64,000 nucleotides of DNA from positions 4,464,001 to 4,528,000 of the forward strand of contig NZ_CP096882.1 of the NCBI RefSeq assembly GCF_023273875.1, written 5' to 3'. A program made the translations under genes and the position numbers. The notes under the pieces are model-generated. The model saw nothing but the letters and a program-made list of their open reading frames with translations, did not search any database and was not told the DNA's origin. The DNA comes from Pseudarthrobacter sp. SSS035 (GTDB lineage: Bacteria; Actinomycetota; Actinomycetes; Actinomycetales; Micrococcaceae). Below are positions 50,604-59,970 of this stretch, piece by piece; within the stretch, counting starts at the first letter, position 1, and every line of letters starts with the position of its first letter.

Positions 50604-51806
50604 ATGACCACCGCAGTGGACCGTCAGACATCAACCTCCGACTACTTCCGGCTGGACGACGACCTCACCCTGGAAGAAGCCGCAATCCGGGACAAGGTGC
50701 GCTACTTCGCCGAGCAGCGCGTCTTGCCCGTCATTAACGACTACTGGGAGAAGGCCGAGTTTCCCACCGAACTCCTGCCGCCGCTGGCGGAACTGGGCAT
50801 CATCGGAACGACGATCCAGGGCCACGGCTGCCCGGGAATGAGCCGCAAGGCCGCCGGCATGGTGGCCCGGGAGATGGCCCGGGCGGACGGCAGCCTCAAC
50901 ACTTTCCTCGGCGTCCACTCCAATCTGTGCATGGGCGCCCTGAACATTCTCGGCAGCGACGAGCAAAAAGAACGCTGGCTTCCGGCCCTGGCACGCATTA
51001 ACAAGACGGGAGCCTTCGCGCTGACAGAACCCGACCATGGCTCGGACTCCGTTGCCCTGGAGACCCAGGCCCGGCGCGACGGGGACCACTGGGTCCTGAA
51101 CGGCCACAAGCGCTGGATCGGCAACGGGCATGTGGCGGACGTCATCGTCCTGTTTGCCCGCAACGCGGAGGACGGAAACGTTAACGCCTTCGTTGTTGAA
51201 AAGGACGACGACGGCCGGTACCCCGCCGGGTACTCCCCCACCGTCATCACCGGCAAGGTGGGCAAACGCGCCATCCTCCAGGCCGACATCGTCATCGAGG
51301 AGATGCGCCTCCCCGCCAGCAGCCGGCTCGAAGGATGCCACTCCTTTCGTGACGTGTCCCGCGTGCTCCAGGCAACCCGTGGCGGTGCAGCCTGGGAGGC
51401 AGTCGGACACGCCATGGCCGTCTTCGAAATTGCCTCTGACTACGCCCAGACGCGCCACCAGTTCGGCAAACCCATCGCCTCCTACCAGCTGGTGCAATCC
51501 CGGCTGGCCAACATGCTCAGCGAGCTGACCACCATGCAGCTGCTGTGCACACGTATGGCCGAACTCGCGGACCGGGGCCAGCTCACCAACGCCCAGGCCT
51601 CGATGGTCAAGATGGCCACCGCCCAGAAGGGTAAGTGGATCTGCAACGAGGCACGTGACCTGCTGGGCGGCAACGGACTGCTCCTGGAGAACCACGTCAT
51701 CCGCCACATGACCGACATGGAAGTCGTCTCCACCTATGAGGGCACCGACTCCATGCAGGCGCTCATCGTGGGCCGCGACATCACCGGCATCTCCGCTTTC
51801 AACTGA
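50604..51806 (+). CDS. acyl-CoA dehydrogenase, glutaryl-CoA-dehydrogenase-like
   Basis: A 400-residue flavoprotein. The C-terminal T-Y-E-G-T-D-S-M-Q-A-L-I-V-G-R-D-I-T-G matches the glutaryl-CoA dehydrogenase branch, where the catalytic glutamate is in Y-E-G-T; F-A-L-T-E-P-D-H-G-S-D-S and the G-A-A-W-E-A-V-G-H-A-M helix support this. The substrate is probably an acyl-CoA with a second carboxyl or a ring. It is followed, in the same direction, by a thiolase, hydratase, hydroxyacyl-CoA dehydrogenase and a second ACAD. Confidence 0.9.
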   Translation: MTTAVDRQTSTSDYFRLDDDLTLEEAAIRDKVRYFAEQRVLPVINDYWEKAEFPTELLPPLAELGIIGTTIQGHGCPGMSRKAAGMVAREMARADGSLNTFLGVHSNLCMGALNILGSDEQKERWLPALARINKTGAFALTEPDHGSDSVALETQARRDGDHWVLNGHKRWIGNGHVADVIVLFARNAEDGNVNAFVVEKDDDGRYPAGYSPTVITGKVGKRAILQADIVIEEMRLPASSRLEGCHSFRDVSRVLQATRGGAAWEAVGHAMAVFEIASDYAQTRHQFGKPIASYQLVQSRLANMLSELTTMQLLCTRMAELADRGQLTNAQASMVKMATAQKGKWICNEARDLLGGNGLLLENHVIRHMTDMEVVSTYEGTDSMQALIVGRDITGISAFN

Positions 51807-51874
51807 ACGCCCCGGTCCGTTACCGCGGATCGCGGCAGACCAAGCAGTGACACGAACAAAGGAATGGTAAAGAC

Positions 51875-53101
51875 ATGGCTGAGGCCTTTCTGATTGGCGG
51901 CGCCCGCACACCCGTGGGCCGCTACGGCGGCGCCCTCTCCTCCGTCCGGCCGGACGACCTCGCGGCACTCACGGTGCGCGCCGCCGTCGAACGCGCCGGG
52001 ATTGACCCGGCCACCGTGGACGAGATCATCCTGGGCAACGCCAACGGCGCGGGCGAGGAAAACCGCAACGTCGCCCGGATGGCCTGGCTGCTCAACGGCT
52101 ACCCGGACAGCGTTCCGGGCATCACCGTCAACCGCCTGTGCGCCTCCGGACTGTCCGCCATCATCATGGCGAGCCACATGGTCAAAGCCGGCGCCGCGGA
52201 CATCGTCGTCGCCGGCGGGGTTGAGTCCATGAGCCGTGCCCCGTGGGTCATGGAAAAACCGGCCACGGCCTTTGCCAAGCCCGGCGCGGTCTTCGACACC
52301 TCCATCGGCTGGCGGTTCACCAACCCCGCGTTCCTGTCCGGGCCGCACTCCCGCGACGGCAAGGCCGCGTTGTCCATGCCGGAGACCGCCGAGGAAGTCG
52401 CCCGGGTGTTCGGCACGTCCCGGGACGACTGTGACGCCTTTGCCGTCCGCTCCCATGAACGAGCACTTGCCGCGATCGAGGCCGGCCGCTTTGCCGGTGA
52501 AATCGTGCCCGTGAGCGTTGCAGGCCGCAAGGGCGCCGTGACCTTTGTGGACACCGACGAAGGCCCCCGGGCCGGAACCACGCTGGACGTGCTCGCCGGA
52601 CTGCGCCCGGTGGTCAAGGGCGGCTCCGTGGTCACCGCCGGCAACGCCTCCACCCTTAACGACGGCGCGTCCGCCATCATCGTGGCTTCAGAAGCCGCCG
52701 TCCAGAAGTACGGCCTGACGCCGCGGGCCCGGATCCTTCAGGGCAACTCGGCCGGGGTGTCTCCGGAGATCATGGGGATCGGCCCCGTTCCTGCGACGCG
52801 CAAGGTTTTGGAGCGCGCCGGACTTTCGGTCAGTGATTTAGGTGCCGTTGAACTCAACGAGGCCTTCGCCTCGCAGTCCCTGGCCGTCATGCGGGAGCTC
52901 AAGCTGGAGGAAGACATTGTAAATTCCGACGGCGGCGCCATCGCCCTCGGCCACCCGCTCGGCTCCTCCGGGTCCCGGCTCGTGGTGACCCTGCTCGGGC
53001 GCATGGAACGTGAACTGGCCCGGGAAGGCCGCAAGCTCGGCCTCGCGACGATGTGCGTCGGCCTCGGCCAGGGCACCGCCCTCCTGCTGGAAGGCGTGTG
53101 A
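51875..53101 (+). CDS. thiolase, PcaF/3-oxoadipyl-CoA-thiolase-like
   Basis: A 408-residue thiolase with the nucleophile Cys89 in V-N-R-L-C-A-S-G-L, the histidine in G-G-A-I-A-L-G-H-P-L-G and the second cysteine in T-M-C-V-G-L-G. The N-R-N-V-A-R-M-A stretch resembles beta-ketoadipyl-CoA thiolases more than acetyl-CoA acetyltransferases, suggesting cleavage of a 3-oxo dicarboxylic acyl-CoA. Its TGA shares one base with the next ATG. Confidence 0.9.
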   Translation: MAEAFLIGGARTPVGRYGGALSSVRPDDLAALTVRAAVERAGIDPATVDEIILGNANGAGEENRNVARMAWLLNGYPDSVPGITVNRLCASGLSAIIMASHMVKAGAADIVVAGGVESMSRAPWVMEKPATAFAKPGAVFDTSIGWRFTNPAFLSGPHSRDGKAALSMPETAEEVARVFGTSRDDCDAFAVRSHERALAAIEAGRFAGEIVPVSVAGRKGAVTFVDTDEGPRAGTTLDVLAGLRPVVKGGSVVTAGNASTLNDGASAIIVASEAAVQKYGLTPRARILQGNSAGVSPEIMGIGPVPATRKVLERAGLSVSDLGAVELNEAFASQSLAVMRELKLEEDIVNSDGGAIALGHPLGSSGSRLVVTLLGRMERELAREGRKLGLATMCVGLGQGTALLLEGV

Positions 53102-53910
53102 TGACAGCGGCAGTGAACGACGCCGGGACGGCTTTGGATGCCTCGGCTTTCGTGACGCTGCAGGTCGAGGAACGCGAGGACCGCTTGGCGGTCCGGCTGA
53201 ACCGCCCCGAGGTGCGCAACGCCATCGACGCCGCCATGGGGACCGAACTGCACGCCGTCTGCGCCCACCTTGAGGCGACCCCCAAAATCCTCATCCTCTC
53301 GGGCACGCCAGCGGATCCGGCGACCGGAGCAAAGGCCATCTTCGCCTCCGGTGCGGATATCGCCCAACTTCGCGAACGCCGTCGGGATGACGCCCTGTTG
53401 GGAATCAACTCCGGGGTGTTTGACCGGATCGCGAAGCTTCCCATGCCCGTGATCGCGGCCTTGGACGGCTACGCCCTCGGTGGGGGCGCCGAACTCGCCT
53501 ACGCCGCCGATTTCCGGATCGGGACCGCCGGCCTGCGCATGGGGAACCCGGAAACCGGGCTGGGCATCATGGCCGCTGCCGGGGCAACCTGGCGGCTTCG
53601 CGAGCTCGTCGGGGAACCCTTGGCCAAGGAAATTCTCTTCGCCGGACGCACGCTGACAGGCGACGAATGCCTCAGCGCGGGTCTGATCACAGAACTCGTT
53701 GACCCTGAGCATCTCCTCGATGCGGCCCATGCCCTGGCCGACCGCATCGCCCGGCAGGACCCCCTCGCAGTTCGCGTGACGAAGGCTGTGTTCCACAGTC
53801 CGCGCGAAATCCACCCACTCATCGACAACCTTGCCCAGGGCCTGCTCTTCGAATCAGCAGAGAAATTCGACCGCATGCAGCAGTTCCTGGACAGGAAGAA
53901 GCAGCAATGA
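53101..53910 (+). CDS. enoyl-CoA hydratase/isomerase family protein
   Basis: A 269-residue crotonase-fold protein with oxyanion-hole segments F-A-S-G-A-D-I and L-G-G-G-A-E-L-A and a following N-P-E-T-G-L-G-I. It would hydrate 2-enoyl-CoA, or act in a related crotonase reaction. ATG 53101 overlaps the thiolase stop by one base and the next gene's ATG overlaps its stop by four, so it is coupled on both sides. Confidence 0.88.
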   Translation: MTAAVNDAGTALDASAFVTLQVEEREDRLAVRLNRPEVRNAIDAAMGTELHAVCAHLEATPKILILSGTPADPATGAKAIFASGADIAQLRERRRDDALLGINSGVFDRIAKLPMPVIAALDGYALGGGAELAYAADFRIGTAGLRMGNPETGLGIMAAAGATWRLRELVGEPLAKEILFAGRTLTGDECLSAGLITELVDPEHLLDAAHALADRIARQDPLAVRVTKAVFHSPREIHPLIDNLAQGLLFESAEKFDRMQQFLDRKKQQ

Positions 53911-54794
53911 CGAACACCAACGAAGCATCCTCGAGCAACCCTGCCGGGCTCCTGCCGGCCACCATCGGCGTACTGGGCGGCGGCCGCATGGGCGCCGGCA
54001 TCGCCCATGCCTTCCTCCTTAATGGCTCGAAAGTCATCGTCGTCGAACGCGACGATGACTCCGCCCGTGGCGCCCGGGAGCGGGTCGCCGCATCCGTTGC
54101 GGCATCGTTTGACCGCGGTGCCGTCTCCGGCGACCGCGGCGAAGTCCTGACGAGGTTCGAAACGAGTACCGAATACGCCTCCTTCGCTTCCTGCGACCTC
54201 GTCGTCGAGGCAGTTCCCGAGGACGCAAGGCTGAAGGCAACAGCACTCAGCACCGTGGCGGAACACCTTTCCCCGCACGCCTTTCTGGCGACCAACACGT
54301 CGTCCCTCTCGGTCAGCAGGCTCGCCGAGGCGCTGCCCAAGCCTGAGTCATTCCTGGGCCTGCATTTCTTCAACCCTGTCCCCGCCTCCACGCTCATCGA
54401 GGTGGTCGTGGGTGAAAAGACCGCCGAAGAGACTCTCACCGCAGCAAAACAGTGGGTGTTGGGACTGGGTAAAACCGCCGTGGTAGTCAAGGACGCGCCC
54501 GGCTTCGCTTCTTCCCGACTTGGCGTCGCGATCGCACTGGAGGCGATGCGGATGATCGAAGAGGGAGTGGCCAGCGCCGAGGACATCGACAACGCCATGG
54601 TCCTGGGCTACAAGCACCCGGTAGGGCCGCTCCGGACCACCGACATCGTTGGACTCGACGTGCGCCTCGGCATCGCCGAATACCTGCAGTCAACCCTGGG
54701 CGAGCGCTTCGCACCTCCCCAGATCCTTCGTGACAAGGTCGCTGCCGGTGAGCTCGGACGCAAGACCGGCCAGGGATTCTACGACTGGAACTGA
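53907..54794 (+). CDS. 3-hydroxyacyl-CoA dehydrogenase
   Basis: A 295-residue NAD-dependent dehydrogenase of the beta-oxidation type: G-G-G-R-M-G-A-G-I-A (about 23-32), L-H-F-F-N-P-V-P (catalytic histidine) and K-D-A-P-G-F-A-S-S-R. It is the monofunctional form, like PaaH or HbdA. Together with the overlapping hydratase and thiolase genes it completes a beta-oxidation cycle. Confidence 0.92.
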   Translation: MTNTNEASSSNPAGLLPATIGVLGGGRMGAGIAHAFLLNGSKVIVVERDDDSARGARERVAASVAASFDRGAVSGDRGEVLTRFETSTEYASFASCDLVVEAVPEDARLKATALSTVAEHLSPHAFLATNTSSLSVSRLAEALPKPESFLGLHFFNPVPASTLIEVVVGEKTAEETLTAAKQWVLGLGKTAVVVKDAPGFASSRLGVAIALEAMRMIEEGVASAEDIDNAMVLGYKHPVGPLRTTDIVGLDVRLGIAEYLQSTLGERFAPPQILRDKVAAGELGRKTGQGFYDWN

Positions 54795-54881
54795 ACGGGC
54801 CTCCTGTCCTCATCAGGGAGATGCGCACCAAGACACCCCGGCGCTCCCCGAACACTCGACCATCACCGTGAAAGGCCATGA

Positions 54882-56042
54882 ATGTCTGATATCAGCGATC
54901 TGATCGATTTTGATTCCCTGCTCACCGCAGAAGAGCGTGCCCTGCGCGATTCCGTGCGGTCCTTCGTCGACAGCGAAGTCAAGCCGAACATCGCCGGCTG
55001 GTATGAAAGGGCCCACTTCCCACTGGAGATCGTCCCGGAACTGGCCAAGCTGGGCCTGCTGGGTATGCATTTGACAGGCTACGGCTGTGCCGGCCGTTCC
55101 GCCGTGGACTACGGCCTGGCCGGAGCGGAGCTGGAAGCCGGGGACTCGGGGCTGCGGACTGTTGTTTCCGTGCAGGGATCGCTGGCCATGAGCGCGATCT
55201 ACAAGCACGGTTCCGAGGAACAGAAGCAGGAATGGCTGCCGGCAATGGCTGCCGGCGAGGCGATCGGCTGTTTCGCCCTGACCGAGCCCACTGCGGGCTC
55301 GGACCCGGGCAGTATGACGACGTTCGCCCGCCGCGACGGCAGCGACTGGGTACTCAACGGCGCCAAGCGCTGGATCGGGCTGGCCTCCGTGGCCCAGGTC
55401 GCGATCATCTGGGCCCGGACCGACGAAGGCGTGCGCGGCTTCGTGGTGCCCACCTCGGCCCCGGGGTTCACCGCCACCCCGATCGGACCGAAGCTGTCCA
55501 TGCGCTCGTCCATCCAGTGCGATATCGAACTCACCGATGTCCGCCTGCCCGAATCCGCGGTGCTGCCCGACGTCGTCGGACTCAAAGGCCCTTTCTCCTG
55601 CCTGAACGAGGCCCGCTACGGGATCATCTGGGGCGCCATGGGCGCGGCCCGCGACTCATTCGAGGCCGCCCTCGACTATTCCAAGGGACGGATGCAGTTC
55701 GACAAACTCCTGGCCGGATACCAACTGACTCAGCAAAAGCTGGTGGACATGGCCTTGGAGATCAACAAGGGCTTCCTGCTCGCCCTGCACCTGGGCCGCA
55801 AGAAGGACGCGGGCACGCTGCAGCCGGAGCAGATCTCGTTCGGCAAACTGAACAATTGCCGCGAGGCCATCAAAATTGCCCGGGAGGCCCGCACTATCCT
55901 CGGCGGCAATGGCATCACGCTGGACTACTCGCCGCTGCGGCACGCGAACAACCTGGAATCCGTGCGCACCTACGAGGGCACCGACGAAATCCACACCCTC
56001 ATCCTGGGCCAAAAACTCACCGGCGTCCCTGCCTTCCGATAA
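54882..56042 (+). CDS. acyl-CoA dehydrogenase, glutaryl-CoA-dehydrogenase-like, second copy
   Basis: A 386-residue ACAD of the same branch as the one at 50604, with C-F-A-L-T-E-P-T-A-G-S-D-P-G and the C-terminal T-Y-E-G-T-D-E-I-H-T-L-I-L-G-Q holding the catalytic glutamate. The two enzymes are clearly different in sequence, so they likely act on different chain lengths or steps. The preceding 87-base gap has no terminator that I can see. Confidence 0.9.
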   Translation: MSDISDLIDFDSLLTAEERALRDSVRSFVDSEVKPNIAGWYERAHFPLEIVPELAKLGLLGMHLTGYGCAGRSAVDYGLAGAELEAGDSGLRTVVSVQGSLAMSAIYKHGSEEQKQEWLPAMAAGEAIGCFALTEPTAGSDPGSMTTFARRDGSDWVLNGAKRWIGLASVAQVAIIWARTDEGVRGFVVPTSAPGFTATPIGPKLSMRSSIQCDIELTDVRLPESAVLPDVVGLKGPFSCLNEARYGIIWGAMGAARDSFEAALDYSKGRMQFDKLLAGYQLTQQKLVDMALEINKGFLLALHLGRKKDAGTLQPEQISFGKLNNCREAIKIAREARTILGGNGITLDYSPLRHANNLESVRTYEGTDEIHTLILGQKLTGVPAFR

Positions 56043-56092
56043 CCAGACTGATGCAGATTGTTCCAAGCCGCGGAAGCGGCAGTCCGCGATCC

Positions 56093-56440
56093 ATGATAGG
56101 GCCCATGAGAAGCATCTCAGTTGCCGAGACCGCACGCGAAGGAACTCGATTCAAGCAGCCGTTGAGGCGACTCGATCCTTATCTGATGACGCGGTGGAAG
56201 TACTTGTGGCGTGAGGAGTTCGTCGACCTGCGCCGGGAGGGTCGGGAAATAGACTCCGGCTGGGTCGATGACGTCAGCCCGGATGGCACGCTCATCTGGA
56301 TCCACCTGACATCAGGAAGAGGACGCGTCATGATTCACGTCGATGACGGACTCGACATTTGGCGAGTGGATACCCGGATATTACAAGACCGTCAGCCGTC
56401 CCGTGCTGTTGGGCGAAGATGCGCAACAATAGAAGGGTAA
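56093..56440 (+). CDS. small conserved protein of unknown function
   Basis: A 115-residue product from ATG 56093; ATG 56051 and ATG 56105 are alternatives. Its core, M-T-R-W-K-Y-L-W-R-E-E-F-V-D-L-R-R-E-G followed by G-W-V-D-D-V-S-P-D-G-T-L-I-W, reads like a compact beta-rich domain. I do not recognise a family. It lies between the second ACAD and the MFS transporter and is transcribed with them, ending only 4 bases before the transporter start. Confidence 0.55.
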   Translation: MIGPMRSISVAETAREGTRFKQPLRRLDPYLMTRWKYLWREEFVDLRREGREIDSGWVDDVSPDGTLIWIHLTSGRGRVMIHVDDGLDIWRVDTRILQDRQPSRAVGRRCATIEG

Positions 56441-56444
56441 TGAC

Positions 56445-57779
56445 ATGTCCAAAGTCACCACACGGCAAGCAATGCCAGAAACGATGACGCCGCCGGGTCA
56501 AGAGTCACGCGCAAAAGCATGGGGCCTGACATCAGTATTGGTTTTGCTGTACACCGTTAACTACAGCGACAAGATCCTGCTCGGACTTGTCGCCCAACCC
56601 CTCAAGGAGGAATTCGGGCTCACATCAGCTCAAATCGGGCTGACCGCCAGCGTGTTCTTCCTCGCGTTCTCGGCCGGGGGGTTCTTTGCCGGACTCATCA
56701 ACAAGTGGGCCACTCTTAAGTGGTCCCTGATGGCATTGGCCGTCATTTGGGCGGCCTGCATGGTCCCCATGATCGTCGCCGGCAGTTTCGTGGTTCTCCT
56801 GGTCAGCCGCTTCCTGCTCGGCCTGACAGAGGGTCCATCCGGCGCCCTCATCCATACGGCTTTGTATTCATGGCATCCCATGGAGAAGCGCTCCATGCCC
56901 GGAGCGTTCATCGCCTCTTCAAGTTCGCTGGCAAAGATCGCAGTTGCACCGGCGTTGGCCTTCCTCATCGTGCAATTCGGCTGGCATTCCGCCTTCGTCG
57001 CCATGCTGGTCGTTGGCCTGGGCTGGTGCGTGCTCTGGTACTTCACTTGGCGGCCGGGACCCTATGGCGAAGTCCGCATGTCAATTGCCAAGGGTTCGGC
57101 CAATACCAAGACGTCAGTTCCAGCTGTTCCGTGGATGTCGATCTTCCGTACGGGGACTTTCCTGGGTGCGCTTGCAGCTGTAATCCCCATGTACGCGCTG
57201 CTGACCGTTGTACTCACCTGGTTGCCCTCGTACTTCGAAGTCGGACTCGGTTTCACACGCCTCCAGGCTGGAGCCATGTTCGGTTTCCCCAGCATGGCGG
57301 CAATGCTCGCAATGTTCGGCAGTACGTACCTCAGTGATCGATTCATGAGCCGGGGCGTGAGCTCGAGGATCATGAGGGGAATCGTCCCGGCGGCAGGCCT
57401 TCTTGTGTGCGGCGCGTCGATGGCAGTGCTGCCCTACATCGGCACGCCTAACATCGTCGTGGCAGTTGTCTCTCTCGGCTACGGAATCGGCTGCATCCTC
57501 GCTCCGATCATGAACGCGGCCATTTCACAGATCTGTCCCAAGAACCAAGTGGCGGGTTCACTGGGCATGTTTCTTGCCTTGATGGCCATTGGCGGCATCG
57601 TCGCTCCGCCATTGACCGGGATGATCGTGGACCAGGCGGTTTCACCCGCCGTCGGATATGCACAATCCTTCCAAACATTCGGCATTGTTGCGATCGTCGG
57701 CGCGATTTTGGCCATGATCCTGGTGAACCCCGACCGTGACTCGGTACGGGTGATGGCACAGCTTCAAACTGCTGCCTGA
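56445..57779 (+). CDS. MFS transporter, anion:cation symporter (ACS) type
   Basis: A 444-residue, 12-span transporter. N-Y-S-D-K-I-L-L in helix 1 and L-G-L-T-E-G-P in helix 4 match the ACS family, which carries organic anions such as phthalate, tartrate and galactonate. It may offer a proton-coupled route for the same substrate as the ABC system, or for an intermediate. GTAATGACATG at the start gives a weak site only. Confidence 0.87.
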   Translation: MSKVTTRQAMPETMTPPGQESRAKAWGLTSVLVLLYTVNYSDKILLGLVAQPLKEEFGLTSAQIGLTASVFFLAFSAGGFFAGLINKWATLKWSLMALAVIWAACMVPMIVAGSFVVLLVSRFLLGLTEGPSGALIHTALYSWHPMEKRSMPGAFIASSSSLAKIAVAPALAFLIVQFGWHSAFVAMLVVGLGWCVLWYFTWRPGPYGEVRMSIAKGSANTKTSVPAVPWMSIFRTGTFLGALAAVIPMYALLTVVLTWLPSYFEVGLGFTRLQAGAMFGFPSMAAMLAMFGSTYLSDRFMSRGVSSRIMRGIVPAAGLLVCGASMAVLPYIGTPNIVVAVVSLGYGIGCILAPIMNAAISQICPKNQVAGSLGMFLALMAIGGIVAPPLTGMIVDQAVSPAVGYAQSFQTFGIVAIVGAILAMILVNPDRDSVRVMAQLQTAA

Positions 57780-57869
57780 TCAGGCCATGTCACCGTGGCT
57801 CGGCGCTGGGACCCCAGCCGCTACGGCAAACGGGCGCCTGTCCGGCCACATACTGAGGAGAATCCGACC

Positions 57870-59132
57870 GTGCCTACCGCTGTTGCAAGATCCGCCACCA
57901 CGGGCCTGATGAGCCTCGGCGCGGTCCTGACCCTGGCCACGGGGATCGGCCCGCTACTCACCACGGGAGTGAGCGCCCTGGGTCCCTTGCTGGCACGGGA
58001 CCTCAACCTGACGCGCCTGGAGTTCGGCTCCTTCGCCGTGGTGGCTTGTACCGCCGCCGCGCTCCTGTCCACGCCGCTCGGCTGGGCCGCCGACCGGTTT
58101 TCTCAACGCACGGGCATCCTGTTGCTCCACGGCTTCGGGCTGTGCGCCATGGTCACGGCGGCCCTGTCGCAGTCCATGGCCGGCCTGTGGGTCAGTGCCG
58201 TCTTAGGCGGAGCGGCCCTTGGCCTGGCCAATCCGCTGACCAATGGCATGGTGGCTTTGCGGGTTGAGCCGGGCCGCCGGGGCGTGCTGGTGGGCGTGAA
58301 ACAAACCGGCGTCCAGCTCATCCAGGTGTTCACCAGCCTGGCCTACCCGCTGGCTGCCACGCTGGTGTCCTGGCAGGCAGGGTTCCTGGTGGGCGCCGTG
58401 GTCACCGTACTGTCGCTCTGGGCGGCCCTGCGCTACCTCCACGTCCGTCCCCAATGCACCGCTCCAACAAGCGCGTCCCGGAACCGGCCGCGCCACGTCA
58501 AGGCGGTCGGACTCGCGTGGCTCGTGGCCTACGCCTTCCTCTCCGGCGTCCAGTACCAGACCTTGGCCACTTACCTGCCGCTCTTCGCCTTCGAGGGCCT
58601 CCACCTGCGGCCCGAAATCGCCGCCGTGTGCGGTGTGGTGCTGGGGGTGAGCGGCCTGGTGTCACGGTTGGTCTGGGGCCGGCTGACGGAGCGGTTCAGG
58701 GCCCCCGGGGTGCCGCTGGCTTTGATTGCGGTCTTCAGCGCCGTGGCCGTAGGGCTGGTAGCCGGTTCATCGCTATGGGGAACACAGGTCCTAATGTGGA
58801 CAGGAACCGCGCTCTATGGTTTGTCCGGAACCGCCGCCATGGTCATCCTGCTCACGGTGGTCATGCGCCAGGTCCCCGGGTCCCAGGCCGGCGCAGCGAC
58901 GGGACGGATCTCCATGGGGTTGTTCGCCGGCTTCGCCGCAGGTCCGGTACTTTTCGGACTGCTGGCCGACCAGTGGGGCTATTCCGCCGGTTGGGTGAGC
59001 CTGCTGGCCGCAAGCGTCATGATGATCCTGGCACCGCTTGGCCTGCGCAGGCTGGCTGTTCCCGATCAACCCAAAGAAGAAGTACACGTGAGCGGGCAGA
59101 CCGCCACGGATCTACGGCAGGCTGTTACCTGA
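57870..59132 (+). CDS. MFS transporter
   Basis: A 420-residue, 12-span protein starting at GTG 57870, chosen because GAGGAG at 57855-57860 precedes it; the frame is open to GTG 57795. Motifs G-W-A-A-D-R-F-S-Q-R-T-G and L-N-R-P-R-H in the central loop are generic to the superfamily. It differs from the preceding ACS member. Cargo unknown; the position suggests a role in the same catabolic region. Confidence 0.85.
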   Translation: MPTAVARSATTGLMSLGAVLTLATGIGPLLTTGVSALGPLLARDLNLTRLEFGSFAVVACTAAALLSTPLGWAADRFSQRTGILLLHGFGLCAMVTAALSQSMAGLWVSAVLGGAALGLANPLTNGMVALRVEPGRRGVLVGVKQTGVQLIQVFTSLAYPLAATLVSWQAGFLVGAVVTVLSLWAALRYLHVRPQCTAPTSASRNRPRHVKAVGLAWLVAYAFLSGVQYQTLATYLPLFAFEGLHLRPEIAAVCGVVLGVSGLVSRLVWGRLTERFRAPGVPLALIAVFSAVAVGLVAGSSLWGTQVLMWTGTALYGLSGTAAMVILLTVVMRQVPGSQAGAATGRISMGLFAGFAAGPVLFGLLADQWGYSAGWVSLLAASVMMILAPLGLRRLAVPDQPKEEVHVSGQTATDLRQAVT

Positions 59133-59264
59133 CCTGGTGGGCTTCAAACACAACGCGGACACCGAGGATCCCGGGCGCTCCACTGGTAGCGCAAGCATCC
59201 TGCTGGCACCCCGATAGCCAACAAGGGATGGTTCCTGACCGCCACGTTGGCTACGGTCGGGACT

Positions 59265-59918
59265 GTGAGTGTTCTCTATTTAGTCCGGCACGGACAAGCA
59301 TCATTCGGCACCGAGGACTACGACCGGTTGTCAACACGCGGCAAAGACCAGAGTCAAGCCCTCGGCACTTACTTGATGCGGGCTGGTACAACTCCGACCC
59401 GCATCGTCAGCGGCGGTATGAAACGCCAGCGCCAGACGACACAGGGACTCATCGAGGCTGCCGGCTGGGACACGACACCCGTCGTCGATCCGCGCTGGGA
59501 CGAATTCAATGCATCCGACCTGCTGAACGCCTATCCGGAGGAAGACCCCAGCGCCAAAACCGACTCGCGGGCCTTCCAGCGACTGCTCGAGAAAGCCTCT
59601 GCCCGCTGGGCCTCCAACAACCACGACGCCGACTACCTGGAGTCTTTCTCTGCGTTCACCCAGCGGATCGACACCGCCCTCGACGACGCAGTCGAAGGGC
59701 TCGGATCGGGTCGGGACGCGGTGGTCGTCTCGAGCTCAGGCGCCATTGCCTGGGCAGCGGCCCGGCTTGTCAACGGCGGCTTCCCGCAATGGCTCGCACT
59801 CAACCGGGTCACCGTAAATTCCGGTGTCACCAAGATCGTCACCGGTTCATCCGGGAAGACGATGGTGACATTCAACGACCATGGCCATCTTCCCCGCTCC
59901 TGGGTCACGTACCGCTAG
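59265..59918 (+). CDS. histidine phosphatase family protein
   Basis: A 217-residue protein with the catalytic L-V-R-H-G-Q-A-S near its start, followed by R-L-S-T-R-G-K-D-Q and a second histidine in the S-S-G-A-I region. It belongs to the phosphoglycerate-mutase-like superfamily. GTG 59265 is used; TTG 59247 is possible. In a pathway that may use phosphorylated acyl-CoAs a phosphatase is interesting, but broad-specificity housekeeping activity is just as likely. Confidence 0.82.
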   Translation: MSVLYLVRHGQASFGTEDYDRLSTRGKDQSQALGTYLMRAGTTPTRIVSGGMKRQRQTTQGLIEAAGWDTTPVVDPRWDEFNASDLLNAYPEEDPSAKTDSRAFQRLLEKASARWASNNHDADYLESFSAFTQRIDTALDDAVEGLGSGRDAVVVSSSGAIAWAAARLVNGGFPQWLALNRVTVNSGVTKIVTGSSGKTMVTFNDHGHLPRSWVTYR

Positions 59919-59970
59919 GCGGCCAGGGACAGGCATCGATTCACCCAAGAGTAAGGAAACAGGTTTCATC

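Noticed and set aside
59265..59918. Phosphatase dedicated to the phosphoacyl-CoA intermediates of the pathway
   Set aside because: The histidine phosphatase family is broad and mostly housekeeping; apart from proximity nothing supports such a specific role.
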